Origin: Collinsella aerofaciens
GTDB lineage: Bacteria; Actinomycetota; Coriobacteriia; Coriobacteriales; Coriobacteriaceae
Direction of reading: 5' to 3'
Length of the DNA: 61,464 nt
Assembly (NCBI GenBank): GCA_008671135.1
Contig: RQAP01000010.1
Coordinates: 1 to 61,464, forward strand
Shown here: positions 27,046-35,517 of the stretch, one piece after another
How positions within the stretch are numbered: position 1 is the stretch's first letter
Layout of the letters: every line of letters starts with the position of its first letter
Notes under the pieces: generated by a model
Databases searched by the model: none
Seen by the model: the letters and a program-made list of their open reading frames with translations, nothing else
What the model was told of the DNA's origin: nothing
Program-made: the position numbers and the translations under genes

Positions 27046-27112
27046 AGTTGCGGTGAAATAGGGATTGTTTTGCGGTTTGACCAGCAAAAACAGTCCCTAT
27101 TTCACCGCAACT
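27046..27112. repeat. Palindrome AGTTGCGGTGAAATAGGGA / TCCCTATTTCACCGCAACT
   Basis: Perfect 19-bp arms around a 29-nt loop that itself contains a smaller pairing (GTTTTGC / GCAAAAAC). It lies between the small gene and the convergent 27153-28649 gene. No clear T-run; it probably belongs to a dispersed repeat family but could terminate both genes. Confidence 0.7.
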
Positions 27113-27152
27113 GCGTTAGGGATGGGGTGTTGGGCGGCTGTCTTCGGGCCAG

Positions 27153-28649
27153 CTAGTCCTGGGCTTTGATACTCGGCAGCAGGATCTGCGCGAGGTAGTC
27201 GGTCTCGAGTTTGGTGGCGGCGTCTGCGTTGCCGTCTTTGCCAACCAGGTCGTTCTTGATCTGGCTATACGTATAGCGGTTGCCGGTCGTCAGCTCGACA
27301 AGCTCAATGGCCGTGTCCATGGGGTAGGTTGACACGGGATTCTGGGTGCGCCCGTTGATAGTCTGGGGCACCACGTGCGGATAGACGGGGCCGCTGGCAT
27401 AGACGGTATAACCGTTGCCTAGGCTGACCGTGCCCAAAACCGTATCGCCGTCATCGGGCGTAAAGGTCTCGCCATCGCGCACGGCGACGAGCGTCACGAG
27501 CGGCGTATTGGCGTCGTCGCCCAGATAGATGCATAGCGTGCTTCCGTTTTGCCAAGTTGCGACCTTGCCGTACCACTCGACGGGAATATCGAGCTGGTAG
27601 AGGTCGGTTGCCTTGTGGCGAGCGTCAGCATCACGGGACGCCTGTGCCTTTTGCGCGCTCACGGCATTGACGGCGGCGTCGCGCCGCGCGGTTGCTGCCT
27701 GCTGGAGCACTTTGGCAGCCGCGGCGGAGCTCGCACCGCCCTCCTCGGCATACTTGGCGGCGGCATCGATCTGGTCGTCAGTCACCGTGTCGGCCGAAGG
27801 CACCTTGAGCTTAAAGGTGGCCTGGGCACTTAAATCCTGTCCATCGCTCTTAACGGTGACCTGCGTCTTGGTGGTCGGGACGGTATAGATGGTGCCGTCG
27901 GCCGCGATGGGGGAGGCAGCGATGGAGAGCGTGTAATCGCCGGGCAGCAGTTTGATGCCGCGGCCGTGCTCGTCAACGTAGAGTGTTTCGCTCACAGAAG
28001 AGCCGTCGGAGTCCTGGCCACTCACCTGCACGGGGATCTTTGAGCCAGTGGAACAGTCGAGGCCCGCGGCCTGCACGCCAATCTGCACTGACATCATCGT
28101 GTGGGCATTGGCGGCGACAGTGGCAGCCTGCTCTTGCTGATATCCGTTCCAGGCAGCATAGCCTGCGCCGCCGGCGACGAGCGCGACGGCCACAACGCCG
28201 GCAACCATCAGGTTGCGGCGCTTGGGCGACATCTTGCGATGGCGAACCTCGGCCTCGCGTGCCGAGGGAACGGATGGTAGGGGAATATCGCCCATGGCGA
28301 TGGTCTCGTCCACGGCTGGTGCGGAACCCAGGCCAGGAAGCTCGCGGGTCAGCGAATCCTCGGCCGGTAAGCTGTCGAGCAAGACGGTTTCCTCGCCCGT
28401 GTCGGATTCGGGCTGGTTGCCGGCCTCGCTTTCGGTGTCTTCGTGATCTGCCTCATCCTCGGCAGGCTCAACGTCGCCTGCATCCTGATCATCGGATTGC
28501 GCCTCGGTTTCCGGCTCATCCTGCACATCAACGCCCGAATCGTCAAACGCAATCTCGGCCAGTGCGATCTGGTCTAGGCTCTCCAGGGCCTCGGCACACG
28601 CTTCTGCATCTTGGGCCGCATCCTCTTGGCCCATCGTCTCATCTTTCAT
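27153..28649 (-). CDS. Membrane-anchored protein with acidic cytoplasmic tail, function unknown
   Basis: A 498-residue protein. Residues 1-150 are very acidic and disordered (Asp/Glu/Ala rich). Then come a basic stretch (RHRKMSPKRRN), one membrane helix (about 168-188; LMVAGVVAVALVAGGAGYAAW), and an external region with two beta-rich parts separated by an Ala-rich helical segment (about 300-340). The outer part mentions no catalytic motif I know. The topology (acidic inside tail, single helix, outside domain) resembles envelope-sensing or scaffold proteins. It is alone on the minus strand, convergent with clpB. Confidence 0.75.
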   Translation of the reverse strand: MKDETMGQEDAAQDAEACAEALESLDQIALAEIAFDDSGVDVQDEPETEAQSDDQDAGDVEPAEDEADHEDTESEAGNQPESDTGEETVLLDSLPAEDSLTRELPGLGSAPAVDETIAMGDIPLPSVPSAREAEVRHRKMSPKRRNLMVAGVVAVALVAGGAGYAAWNGYQQEQAATVAANAHTMMSVQIGVQAAGLDCSTGSKIPVQVSGQDSDGSSVSETLYVDEHGRGIKLLPGDYTLSIAASPIAADGTIYTVPTTKTQVTVKSDGQDLSAQATFKLKVPSADTVTDDQIDAAAKYAEEGGASSAAAAKVLQQAATARRDAAVNAVSAQKAQASRDADARHKATDLYQLDIPVEWYGKVATWQNGSTLCIYLGDDANTPLVTLVAVRDGETFTPDDGDTVLGTVSLGNGYTVYASGPVYPHVVPQTINGRTQNPVSTYPMDTAIELVELTTGNRYTYSQIKNDLVGKDGNADAATKLETDYLAQILLPSIKAQD

Positions 28650-28776
28650 ATATCCCCCAAGCTCAATATCGGGACAACACTGTACCCAAAAATGGAGCCA
28701 TATAAAGCGCGTGCGAAATATAAGATCCGATTTAACTCGAGCGCATCGTTCGGCCGCATCCTCGCGGCGGCAAAAG

Positions 28777-28811
28777 GCCCCCGGAACGCGAACGAATCAC
28801 ATTCCGGGGGC
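28777..28811 (-). terminator. Intrinsic terminator of the DUF5692 gene
   Basis: Read on the minus strand, GCCCCCGGAA / TTCCGGGGGC stem, then CTTTTGCC; about 70 bp after the stop at 28883. Confidence 0.85.
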
Positions 28812-28882
28812 TCTACAATGCGTTGAGTTGCGCGGAGCCGGCTATGCTGCTTCGTGCTCAAGCGATGTCTGCGCCAGGCGCG

Positions 28883-29890
28883 TTACTCGGCGTGTGCGTA
28901 ATCCACCTTGGCGCGGCGAGCGGTAGCCTTCTCCCAATCGCTGGTGCCCTCAAAGACATCCTGCTTGTAGGGATTGCGGCCGAGCTTCTTGGCGCGGTAG
29001 GCGATGTAGATGATCGCGGCGACATTGGCGACCAGTGCGGCGATCGAGACCGCGGTGGCGGCGCCGGGGTCGAGCGTGGAGTGGGTCACAAAGATGGACT
29101 CCTCCTGGAAGTACGGGAACACCTGGGCAAACATGCACCAAATGGCCAGCGTAAAGGCGCGGTTCTGGATCCAGCCGCCCTTGTTCCAGATAAAGGCGGC
29201 GACGGTGGGCGCCAGCAGTAGCGCAAAGCCGCAGAACCAGGAGTGGGTGGGCAGGCAGTTGTAGGTGTAGCAGAAGTTCCAGATATCGTAGGCGATGATG
29301 TAGACCCAGGTCATGTCGGGCCACAGCATATCGGTCTGATCCTCGGAGGCGTAGACGCTCCACCAACCGGTCATGCAGAAGATGTTGATGATACCGGCGA
29401 TGCCGTTGAACACGTTGTTCCAGCCGGCCAGCTGCGTAGCACCTTCGGAGGTGACCCAGGTGGACTCGCCCAGGACAAAGAAGTGATAGGCGCTCTCGAA
29501 GTCGGACACGACGGCGATCATGATGTTGATGGCGACGATCACAAACGGCCATGCGCGGAACCAATGCGCCTTGCCGATCTTGCCCCACTGATACTTAATG
29601 GCAATGAAGCCCCAGCAGCCGGCCAGCGCCGCGTATACCTTGGCGTAGTGGAACCAGCTGTTCTGGTACACATGGGTGGGGTTGGTGAGCGCCCACTCGG
29701 CGCCCTGCGAAACGCCGATGGCGATGGCGACGCAGTAGATGGTCATGGCCAGCGGAGCCACGCCAAAGATGATTGCCGCGCCCAGCTTAGTGCGGCGGCC
29801 GACCTCGTTGAGCACGATGAGGCCAATAAAGACCATGGCCCAGCCGGCCCAGTGGATAAGGGTATCGCTACCCCAAACATCGAACAGCAT
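28883..29890 (-). CDS. Multi-spanning membrane protein, DUF5692-like
   Basis: A 335-residue integral membrane protein with about nine hydrophobic segments and an unusually high Trp content (for example WAGWAMVFIGLIVLNEVGRR and KVYAALAGCWGFIAIKYQW). The pattern agrees with my memory of the DUF5692 family; I cannot confirm it here. No transport or catalytic motif is known. It lies 63 bp downstream of the TetR gene on the same strand and divergent from the large flavoprotein gene. The three form one regulatory unit, suggesting import, export or sensing of a compound handled by the flavoprotein. Confidence 0.8.
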   Translation of the reverse strand: MLFDVWGSDTLIHWAGWAMVFIGLIVLNEVGRRTKLGAAIIFGVAPLAMTIYCVAIAIGVSQGAEWALTNPTHVYQNSWFHYAKVYAALAGCWGFIAIKYQWGKIGKAHWFRAWPFVIVAINIMIAVVSDFESAYHFFVLGESTWVTSEGATQLAGWNNVFNGIAGIINIFCMTGWWSVYASEDQTDMLWPDMTWVYIIAYDIWNFCYTYNCLPTHSWFCGFALLLAPTVAAFIWNKGGWIQNRAFTLAIWCMFAQVFPYFQEESIFVTHSTLDPGAATAVSIAALVANVAAIIYIAYRAKKLGRNPYKQDVFEGTSDWEKATARRAKVDYAHAE

Positions 29891-29953
29891 GCTGCTCTCC
29901 TTTCACACGCCCGCGGCCCCTCTTCCGATCGCGGGCAGTTTGGCCAAATGTCG

Positions 29954-30616
29954 TCAGTTCTGGGGCTTGCGCTCCGGATACTTGGCGGTATAGCCCTCGA
30001 TGTGGAGTGTCGAGGCGATGATTTCCTTGACCGTCTCGTCGGGCACATCGGGGTGCGTGCGGATATACATCAACAACCCCATGATGAGGGTGTAGAACGT
30101 CTCGTAGACATGGTCGATGCGTAGCTCATGATGGGCGACAAAATCCACCACGGTGGTGTCGCAGATATACTGCGCCACGCGCTGGACCACGTTGTGCAAA
30201 AAGCCGCCGTAGAGCGCGCCGCTGCTTGAGGTGAGCGTACTCGGCAGCTCGTGGCCGCTGACGACCAGGCGCTTGAAGAGCGGGGCGACGGTGTCGAGTG
30301 CGCCCTCGATATCACCGGCGATGCGGCTGGCATTCCACTGCTCGAGCTCGGCGATAAAACCGTCGATTGCCTCGTCCATGACAGCGGTGACGGCGGCGTC
30401 CATATCGGCAAAGTAGTGGTAGAACAATGAGCGCGTGCAGCCGGCGCGTTTGGTCACGGCCGAGACAGATAGATGCGACACACCCAGCTCGGAACTCACG
30501 GTGCGCACGGCGGCGAGGATCTCGCGACGGCGTTCGTCGCCCGTCAGACGTTTGGCCGTGCTGTCGGGCGCGGGGACGGCATCGGCCACAGAGGTATCTG
30601 CTGTGTTGTTGCCCAT
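29954..30616 (-). CDS. TetR-family regulator
   Basis: A 220-residue TetR protein. The N-terminal helix-turn-helix (about 27-72) includes AVTKRAGCTRSLFYHYFADM. The C-terminal ligand/dimer domain is variable. I chose ATG 30616 (AAAGGCGG upstream) over 30655. It lies upstream of the DUF5692 gene and divergent from the flavoprotein gene at 30804. The 187-bp gap contains nested inverted repeats (30670-30717), as expected for a TetR operator controlling both sides. Ligand unknown. Confidence 0.9.
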   Translation of the reverse strand: MGNNTADTSVADAVPAPDSTAKRLTGDERRREILAAVRTVSSELGVSHLSVSAVTKRAGCTRSLFYHYFADMDAAVTAVMDEAIDGFIAELEQWNASRIAGDIEGALDTVAPLFKRLVVSGHELPSTLTSSSGALYGGFLHNVVQRVAQYICDTTVVDFVAHHELRIDHVYETFYTLIMGLLMYIRTHPDVPDETVKEIIASTLHIEGYTAKYPERKPQN

Positions 30617-30669
30617 GTTTTGCCGCCTTTCATCCTCTTTTGCCTGACCGTTCACCTAACAGTCTTGAA

Positions 30670-30717
30670 TATTGTTGACGGTTCGTCAATACTGTTTTTG
30701 ACACAATGTCAACAATA
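30670..30717. promoter_or_regulatory. Nested TetR operator in the divergent promoter
   Basis: Outer perfect 10-bp arms TATTGTTGAC (30670-30679) and GTCAACAATA (30708-30717) enclose two smaller dyads: TTGACG-GTT-CGTCAA (30675-30689) and TTGACA-CAA-TGTCAA (30698-30712). The two inner dyads are 23 bp apart centre to centre, allowing two repressor dimers. Confidence 0.75.
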
Positions 30718-30803
30718 ACGGGTGAACGGCGTGGGGGCATGTCGAGCCCGTAAAAAGAGGGGCGCTGCGTGCCTGCCAGGTTGCGGCAAGAGAAGGGACG
30801 ACT

Positions 30804-33581
30804 ATGATTCTCAACGGACCGGGGATTAGCTACACCGAGCCCGATATCGGTGCGGAGTTTGTGCCGCCGCTGCCGGAGCATCCGCGCGAGGCCATCGTCA
30901 AACTGTGCGAGCACTGCACTAACCGCCTGCTGCATCGCGACGAGCTGCTGGGCTACGAGTACTGGTCGTTTGCCGAGGCCGCGACTGACGAGCAGGCCGA
31001 GGTACTCTGCAAGATGAAGATGCGCCGTCCCTACACGCTGCCCGAGATGGTCAAGCTCACCGGCATGCCCGAGGCCCAGATCGAGAAGATGCTCGACTAT
31101 ATGAGCTACACGGGCCTGCTCGAGTACAACTGGGAAAATCCCGAGCGCGCCAAGCAATGGGTGTTGCCCATGCTGGTGCCGGGTTCCGCCGAGTTTCTCA
31201 ACATGCGCGTGAGCCAGCTCGAGGAGCACCCGGTCTACGCCAAGTTCTTTGAACAGGCATCCAAGGGCCCGCTGTCCAAGGCCACGCCGATGGTGCCGCC
31301 CGGAGGTGCCGGTATCGGCATGCACGTCATTCCGGTCGAGAAGGCCATCGATGCCGCAAGCACCTCGGTGCCGATTGAGCATATTGAGCACTGGCTCGAC
31401 AAATACGAGGGTAAGTATGCCGCCAGCACCTGCAGCTGTCGCGCGAGCCGTCGCGTGATGGGTGAGGGCTGCGCCGACGACCCGGCCGATTGGTGCATCG
31501 CCGTGGGCGATATGGCCGACTACGTGGTCGAGACCGATCGTGGCCATTACGTGACCCGCGACGAGGTTTACGACATCCTGCGCCAGGCCGAGGACAACGG
31601 CTTTGTGCACCAGATCACCAACATCGACGGCGAGAACAAGATCTTCGCCATCTGCAACTGTAACGTCAACGTGTGCTACGCCCTGCGCACCTCGCAGCTA
31701 TTCAACACGCCCAACCTGTCGCGCTCGGCCTATGTCGCCAAGGTCGAGAAGGACAAGTGCGTTGCCTGCGGTCGCTGCGTTGAGGTGTGTCCGGCCGGCG
31801 CCGCCAAGCTGGGCCAGAAGCTCTGCAGCAAAAAGGCGGGCGGACGGGTCCCCGAGTATCCGCGCCAGGAGCTGCCCGATGCCACCAAGTGGGACCACAC
31901 CAAGTGGTCGCCCAACTACCGCAACGACAACCGCATCGAGACGCACAAGTCCGGCACCGCGCCCTGCAAGACGGCCTGCCCCGCGCATGTTGCCGTTCAG
32001 GGTTATTTGAAGCTCGCGGCGCAGGGTCGCTATGACGAGGCCCTAGCACTCATTAAGCGCGAGAACCCGCTGCCCGCTATCTGCGGCCGTGTGTGCAACC
32101 GCCGCTGTGAGGATGCCTGCACCCGCGGCCGTGTGGACGCCGCCGTGGCCATCGACGAGGTCAAGAAGTTTATCGCCCAGCGCGATCTGGACGCCGCGAC
32201 CCGCTATGTCCCGCCCGTGGTGACGCCGACGCGTGCCGGCGGCTTCGACCAGAAGATCGCCATCATCGGTGCCGGCCCGGCCGGTCTGTCCTGCGCTTTT
32301 TATCTGGCCGAGAAGGGCTATAAGCCCGTCGTGTTCGAGAAGAACGAGCGTCCGGGCGGCATGCTCACCTACGGTATTCCCAGCTTTAAGCTGGAGAAGG
32401 ACGTTATCGAGGCCGAGGTCGAGATCATTCGCCTGATGGGTGCCGAGTTCCGCTATGGCGTGGAGGTCGGTCGCGATGTGACGCTCGATGAGCTGCGCGA
32501 GCAGGGTTTTAAGGCCTTTTATGTTGCCATCGGCTGCCAGGGCGGCCGCCTTGCCGGTATTCCGGGCGAGGATGCCGAGGACGTGACCGTGGCCGTCGAC
32601 TTCTTGCGCGAGGTCAACAGCGGCAAGATCGACGCGCTACCCGGCCGCACCATCGTAGTGGGCGGCGGCAACGTGGCTATCGACGTGACCCGCAACGCCT
32701 GCCGTCTGGGCTCCGAGCATGTTGAGATGTTCTGCCTGGAGAGCGAGGCCCAGATGCCCGCCAGCGAGGAAGAGCGTCGCGAGGCCATCGAGGACGGCGC
32801 GCACATCAGCTGCGGCTGGGGCCCCAAGGAGGTCCATCTGGACGAGACCGGCCGTGTGTGCGGTATCACCTTCAAGCGCTGCACGCGTGTCTTTGACGAC
32901 GAGGGCCGTTTTGCGCCCGAGTACGACGAGAACGATCTGCGCCGTGTCGATGCCGACCGCGTCGTCATGTCGATTGGCCAGTCCATTGTGTGGGGCGACC
33001 TGCTGGCTGGCTCCAAGGTGGAGCTTGGCCGCGGCCAGGGTGCCCTTGCCGATCCCCAGACCTATCAGACCGCTGAGCCCGACATCTTTGTGGGAGGCGA
33101 CGTCTACACCGGTCCGAGCTTTGCCATCGATGCCATCGCCGCCGGCCACGAGGCCGCCGTGTCCATCCATCGCTTTGTGCAGCCGGGCTCCACGCTCACC
33201 ATCGGCCGCAACCAGCGCCGCTACACCGCGCTCGACCGCGACGATGTCGTGATCGAGAGCTACGACAACGCGAGCCGCGAGGTTGCCCACGTGGACCGCG
33301 AGCGCGAGAAGGCCGCGCCGTTTAGCGAGTACGTCGAGACCTTTACCGAAGAGCAGGTGCGCGCCGAGACCGCCCGCTGCTTGGGTTGCGGTGCCTCGAT
33401 CGTCGACCCCAACAAGTGCATCGGCTGCGGCCTGTGCACCACCAAGTGCGCGTTCGACGCCATCCATCTGGATCGCGACCGCCCCGAGTGCTCCACGATG
33501 GTCAAATACGAGCAAAAGCTCCCCAGTCTGGGTAAGTACGCTTTGAAACGCGCAATCAAAATCAAGTTCGGTCGTAAATAG
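30804..33581 (+). CDS. Large iron-sulfur flavoprotein, GltD-like NAD(P)H oxidoreductase
   Basis: A 925-residue fusion. Residues 1-310: a winged-helix-like segment (LPEMVKLTGMPEAQIEKMLD) and a cysteine-rich part (STCSC near 208, CNCNVNVC near 285). About 316-335: a ferredoxin cluster CVACGRCVEVCP. About 385-445: the GltD-type iron-sulfur domain (CKTACPAH, CGRVCNRRCEDAC). Near 488: the FAD motif IIGAGPAGLSCAFYL. Near 619: the NAD(P) motif VVGGGNVAID. C-terminus: CLGCG and CIGCGLCTTKC. Such proteins move electrons between NAD(P)H and ferredoxin-like partners. It is not a glutamate synthase subunit, since no large subunit is nearby. Divergent from tetR, so probably inducible. Confidence 0.88.
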   Translation: MILNGPGISYTEPDIGAEFVPPLPEHPREAIVKLCEHCTNRLLHRDELLGYEYWSFAEAATDEQAEVLCKMKMRRPYTLPEMVKLTGMPEAQIEKMLDYMSYTGLLEYNWENPERAKQWVLPMLVPGSAEFLNMRVSQLEEHPVYAKFFEQASKGPLSKATPMVPPGGAGIGMHVIPVEKAIDAASTSVPIEHIEHWLDKYEGKYAASTCSCRASRRVMGEGCADDPADWCIAVGDMADYVVETDRGHYVTRDEVYDILRQAEDNGFVHQITNIDGENKIFAICNCNVNVCYALRTSQLFNTPNLSRSAYVAKVEKDKCVACGRCVEVCPAGAAKLGQKLCSKKAGGRVPEYPRQELPDATKWDHTKWSPNYRNDNRIETHKSGTAPCKTACPAHVAVQGYLKLAAQGRYDEALALIKRENPLPAICGRVCNRRCEDACTRGRVDAAVAIDEVKKFIAQRDLDAATRYVPPVVTPTRAGGFDQKIAIIGAGPAGLSCAFYLAEKGYKPVVFEKNERPGGMLTYGIPSFKLEKDVIEAEVEIIRLMGAEFRYGVEVGRDVTLDELREQGFKAFYVAIGCQGGRLAGIPGEDAEDVTVAVDFLREVNSGKIDALPGRTIVVGGGNVAIDVTRNACRLGSEHVEMFCLESEAQMPASEEERREAIEDGAHISCGWGPKEVHLDETGRVCGITFKRCTRVFDDEGRFAPEYDENDLRRVDADRVVMSIGQSIVWGDLLAGSKVELGRGQGALADPQTYQTAEPDIFVGGDVYTGPSFAIDAIAAGHEAAVSIHRFVQPGSTLTIGRNQRRYTALDRDDVVIESYDNASREVAHVDREREKAAPFSEYVETFTEEQVRAETARCLGCGASIVDPNKCIGCGLCTTKCAFDAIHLDRDRPECSTMVKYEQKLPSLGKYALKRAIKIKFGRK

Positions 33582-33596
33582 GTAACCATGGCCGGT

Positions 33597-33635
33597 AGGG
33601 GGACGGCGCAGACTAGATTTCGCCGTCCCCTTGCT
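33597..33635 (+). terminator. Terminator after the flavoprotein gene
   Basis: Stem GGGGACGGCG / CGCCGTCCCC with a 14-nt loop and a weak T tract (TTGCTTTG). It separates the flavoprotein gene from hypA. Confidence 0.65.
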
Positions 33636-33677
33636 TTGAGTTTGCATCGCATCAACCGTTGTTGAAAGGTTTCTACC

Positions 33678-34106
33678 TTGCACGAATTGGGAATCGTTTA
33701 TCACATCATTCGCGATGTTGAGAACGTGGCGCGCGCCAATGGCGTGAGTCGCGTTTCGAGCGTCACGCTGCTGCTGGGCGAGGTCTCGGGCGTCGTTTCC
33801 GACTTACTGCTCGACGCTTGGCGCTGGGCGGCAGATAAAAAGTCCATCACCGAGGATGCGGAGCTTATTGTGGAGCCCGTCGAGGCCGTGACACATTGCG
33901 AGGCGTGCGGCCGCGACTACGCGACGGTCGAGCACGGCAAGACCTGCCCCCATTGCGGTAGCGGCGAGACATACCTGCTGCAGGGCCAGGAGGTCATGAT
34001 CAAGCAGATCGAGACCCCCGACGAGGACCCGGCAGACGCTGCTCCTGACGGTACTTCCGACGCTCCCGACGCCGTCGACGCCGCCAACCCCCTCCACATC
34101 GCCTAA
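33678..34106 (+). CDS. hypA: Nickel insertion protein HypA
   Basis: A 142-residue HypA. The N-terminus MHELGI carries the nickel ligand His2 and must be exact, so the TTG at 33678 is the start, preceded by GAAAGG. The zinc site has two CxxC pairs (CEAC and CPHC, about residues 75-95). The last 25 residues are an acidic Asp/Ala-rich extension beyond the usual 113-118-residue length. HypA with HypB delivers nickel to hydrogenase. It is 27 kb from hypCDEF, and no hypB lies in the window. Confidence 0.93.
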   Translation: MHELGIVYHIIRDVENVARANGVSRVSSVTLLLGEVSGVVSDLLLDAWRWAADKKSITEDAELIVEPVEAVTHCEACGRDYATVEHGKTCPHCGSGETYLLQGQEVMIKQIETPDEDPADAAPDGTSDAPDAVDAANPLHIA

Positions 34107-34110
34107 CTTG

Positions 34111-34189
34111 GTCGTTGGGGACGTTCTTAAACGACTAGTCAAACAAGAACGGCCCCAACGACTAGTCGTTTAAGAACGTCCCCAATGAC
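34111..34189. repeat. 30-bp-arm palindrome with GGGGACGTTCTT motif
   Basis: Arms 34111-34140 and 34160-34189 pair with one mismatch (GTCGTTGGGGACGTTCTTAA ... ) and enclose a 19-nt loop with GGCCCCAAC. The motif GGGGACGTTCTTAAAnGACTAGT recurs at 19923-19945. It may act as the hypA terminator but has no T-run. Confidence 0.75.
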
Positions 34190-34509
34190 TACTTGCGCTA
34201 GAGCATAAGTCACGCTAATAGTCAAGTTATGTCTGTTTAAACAAAATAGCAGCAGTACAAGCGCATTCACGCTTGCCTAAAATCGATATTAATGAACAGC
34301 CTGCTTGTATCTGTAAAATGCGCGGCTTGATGAGCGGCGCCTTGGCGGGTAATGAGTGAAAAACCAGCAACGTAATCAACTTGTAACAAAGCTAGACGTT
34401 TAAACAAATAATGCAACCTTTTGCAAATTTAGCGATAATTCCACAAACTAAACAGGTATACTTCCTTAATGTCGTGTAGGGAATACGTAGACAAAAAGGA
34501 GGTTATGTG
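34190..34509 (+). other. AT-rich leader of the first PTS operon
   Basis: No gene. The 320 bp are clearly more AT-rich than the rest of the window (GTTTAAACAAA occurs twice in similar form). TATACT at 34457-34462 could be a -10, without a convincing -35. I see no -24/-12 (GG-N10-GC) promoter. It is the natural place for the operon promoter and regulator sites. Confidence 0.45.
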
Positions 34510-35499
34510 ATGGTAAGTATTGTTCTTGCTAGCCACGGGGACTTGGCAGCTGGAATCAAGCAGACGGGCTCGATGGTCTTTGGCGATCAGCCGTCTGTTG
34601 CCGTGGTCTCGCTCGAGCCGAGCATGGGCCCCGACGACTTCCGTGCCAAGGTCGAGGAAGCAATCGCTTCCTTCGAGGACCAGGAGCAGGTGCTCTTCCT
34701 CGTTGATCTGTGGGGCGGCACGCCGTTCAACCAGATCAGCGGGCTCATCGAGGGCCACGATTCCTGGGCTATCGTCACCGGTGTCAACCTGCCTATGCTC
34801 ATCGAGGCATATTCGCAGCGCTTTGACGCAAAGAACACTGCACATGCGATCGCAAAACATCTCGTGACTGAGGCTAAGGCTGGCGTGCGCGTCAAGCCCG
34901 AGTCTCTGGAGCCCGAGGAGAAGAAGCCGGCTGCGGCCGCCGCTGCTCCTGCAGGCGCCATTCCTCCGGGAACGGTCATCGGCGACGGGCACATCAAGAT
35001 TGCCCACGTCCGTATCGACACCCGTCTGCTGCATGGTCAGGTGGCCACCACGTGGACCAAGCAGATCAACCCCAACCGCATCATCGTGGTTTCCGACGGC
35101 GTTGCTCACGACGAGCTCCGCAAGACCATGATCGAGCAGGCTGCCCCTCCGGGAGTCCATGCCAACGTCGTGCCCATCAAGAAGATGGCCGAGGTCGTCA
35201 AGGACACGCGCTTTGGTGACACCAAGGCCATGCTGCTCTTTGAGAACCCGCAGGATCTGCTCAAGGCCATCGAGGCCGGCGTCGACATCAAGGAAGTCAA
35301 CATCGGCTCCATGGCTCACTCCAAGGGCAAGGTCGTCGTCACCAACGCCGTCGCTATGGGCGATGATGACGTCAAGACTCTCGAGGCCCTCAAGGCCAAG
35401 GGCGTCAAGTTCGAGGTCCGCAAGGTTCCTTCGGATTCCTCCGAGGATCTCGACGCCATGTTGAAGAAAGCTAAGGCCGAACTGGCCGCTCAAGCATAG
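34510..35499 (+). CDS. PTS mannose/fructose family EIIAB fusion
   Basis: A 329-residue fusion. Residues 1-130 form an EIIA-Man domain with phospho-His9 (VLASHGDLA). An Ala/Pro linker (about 138-155) follows. The EIIB-Man domain (about 160-325) has phospho-His175 in RIDTRLLHGQVATTW. It relays phosphate from HPr to the sugar carried by IIC-IID. The best start is ATG 34510, seven bases after AAGGAGG. It is followed by IIC, IID and manO; in the family such IIAB-C-D sets are the main glucose/mannose uptake system of many Gram-positive gut bacteria. Confidence 0.95.
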   Translation: MVSIVLASHGDLAAGIKQTGSMVFGDQPSVAVVSLEPSMGPDDFRAKVEEAIASFEDQEQVLFLVDLWGGTPFNQISGLIEGHDSWAIVTGVNLPMLIEAYSQRFDAKNTAHAIAKHLVTEAKAGVRVKPESLEPEEKKPAAAAAAPAGAIPPGTVIGDGHIKIAHVRIDTRLLHGQVATTWTKQINPNRIIVVSDGVAHDELRKTMIEQAAPPGVHANVVPIKKMAEVVKDTRFGDTKAMLLFENPQDLLKAIEAGVDIKEVNIGSMAHSKGKVVVTNAVAMGDDDVKTLEALKAKGVKFEVRKVPSDSSEDLDAMLKKAKAELAAQA

Positions 35500-35517
35500 T
35501 AAAGGAGGGTCCGATAC

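Noticed and set aside
30804..33581. Glutamate synthase small subunit
   Set aside because: Only the core is GltD-like; there is no large subunit gene and the protein has extra N- and C-terminal iron-sulfur modules.
34190..34509. Sigma-54 promoter for the first PTS operon
   Set aside because: No GG-N10-GC element at the right place, and no sigma-54 activator gene next to this operon.
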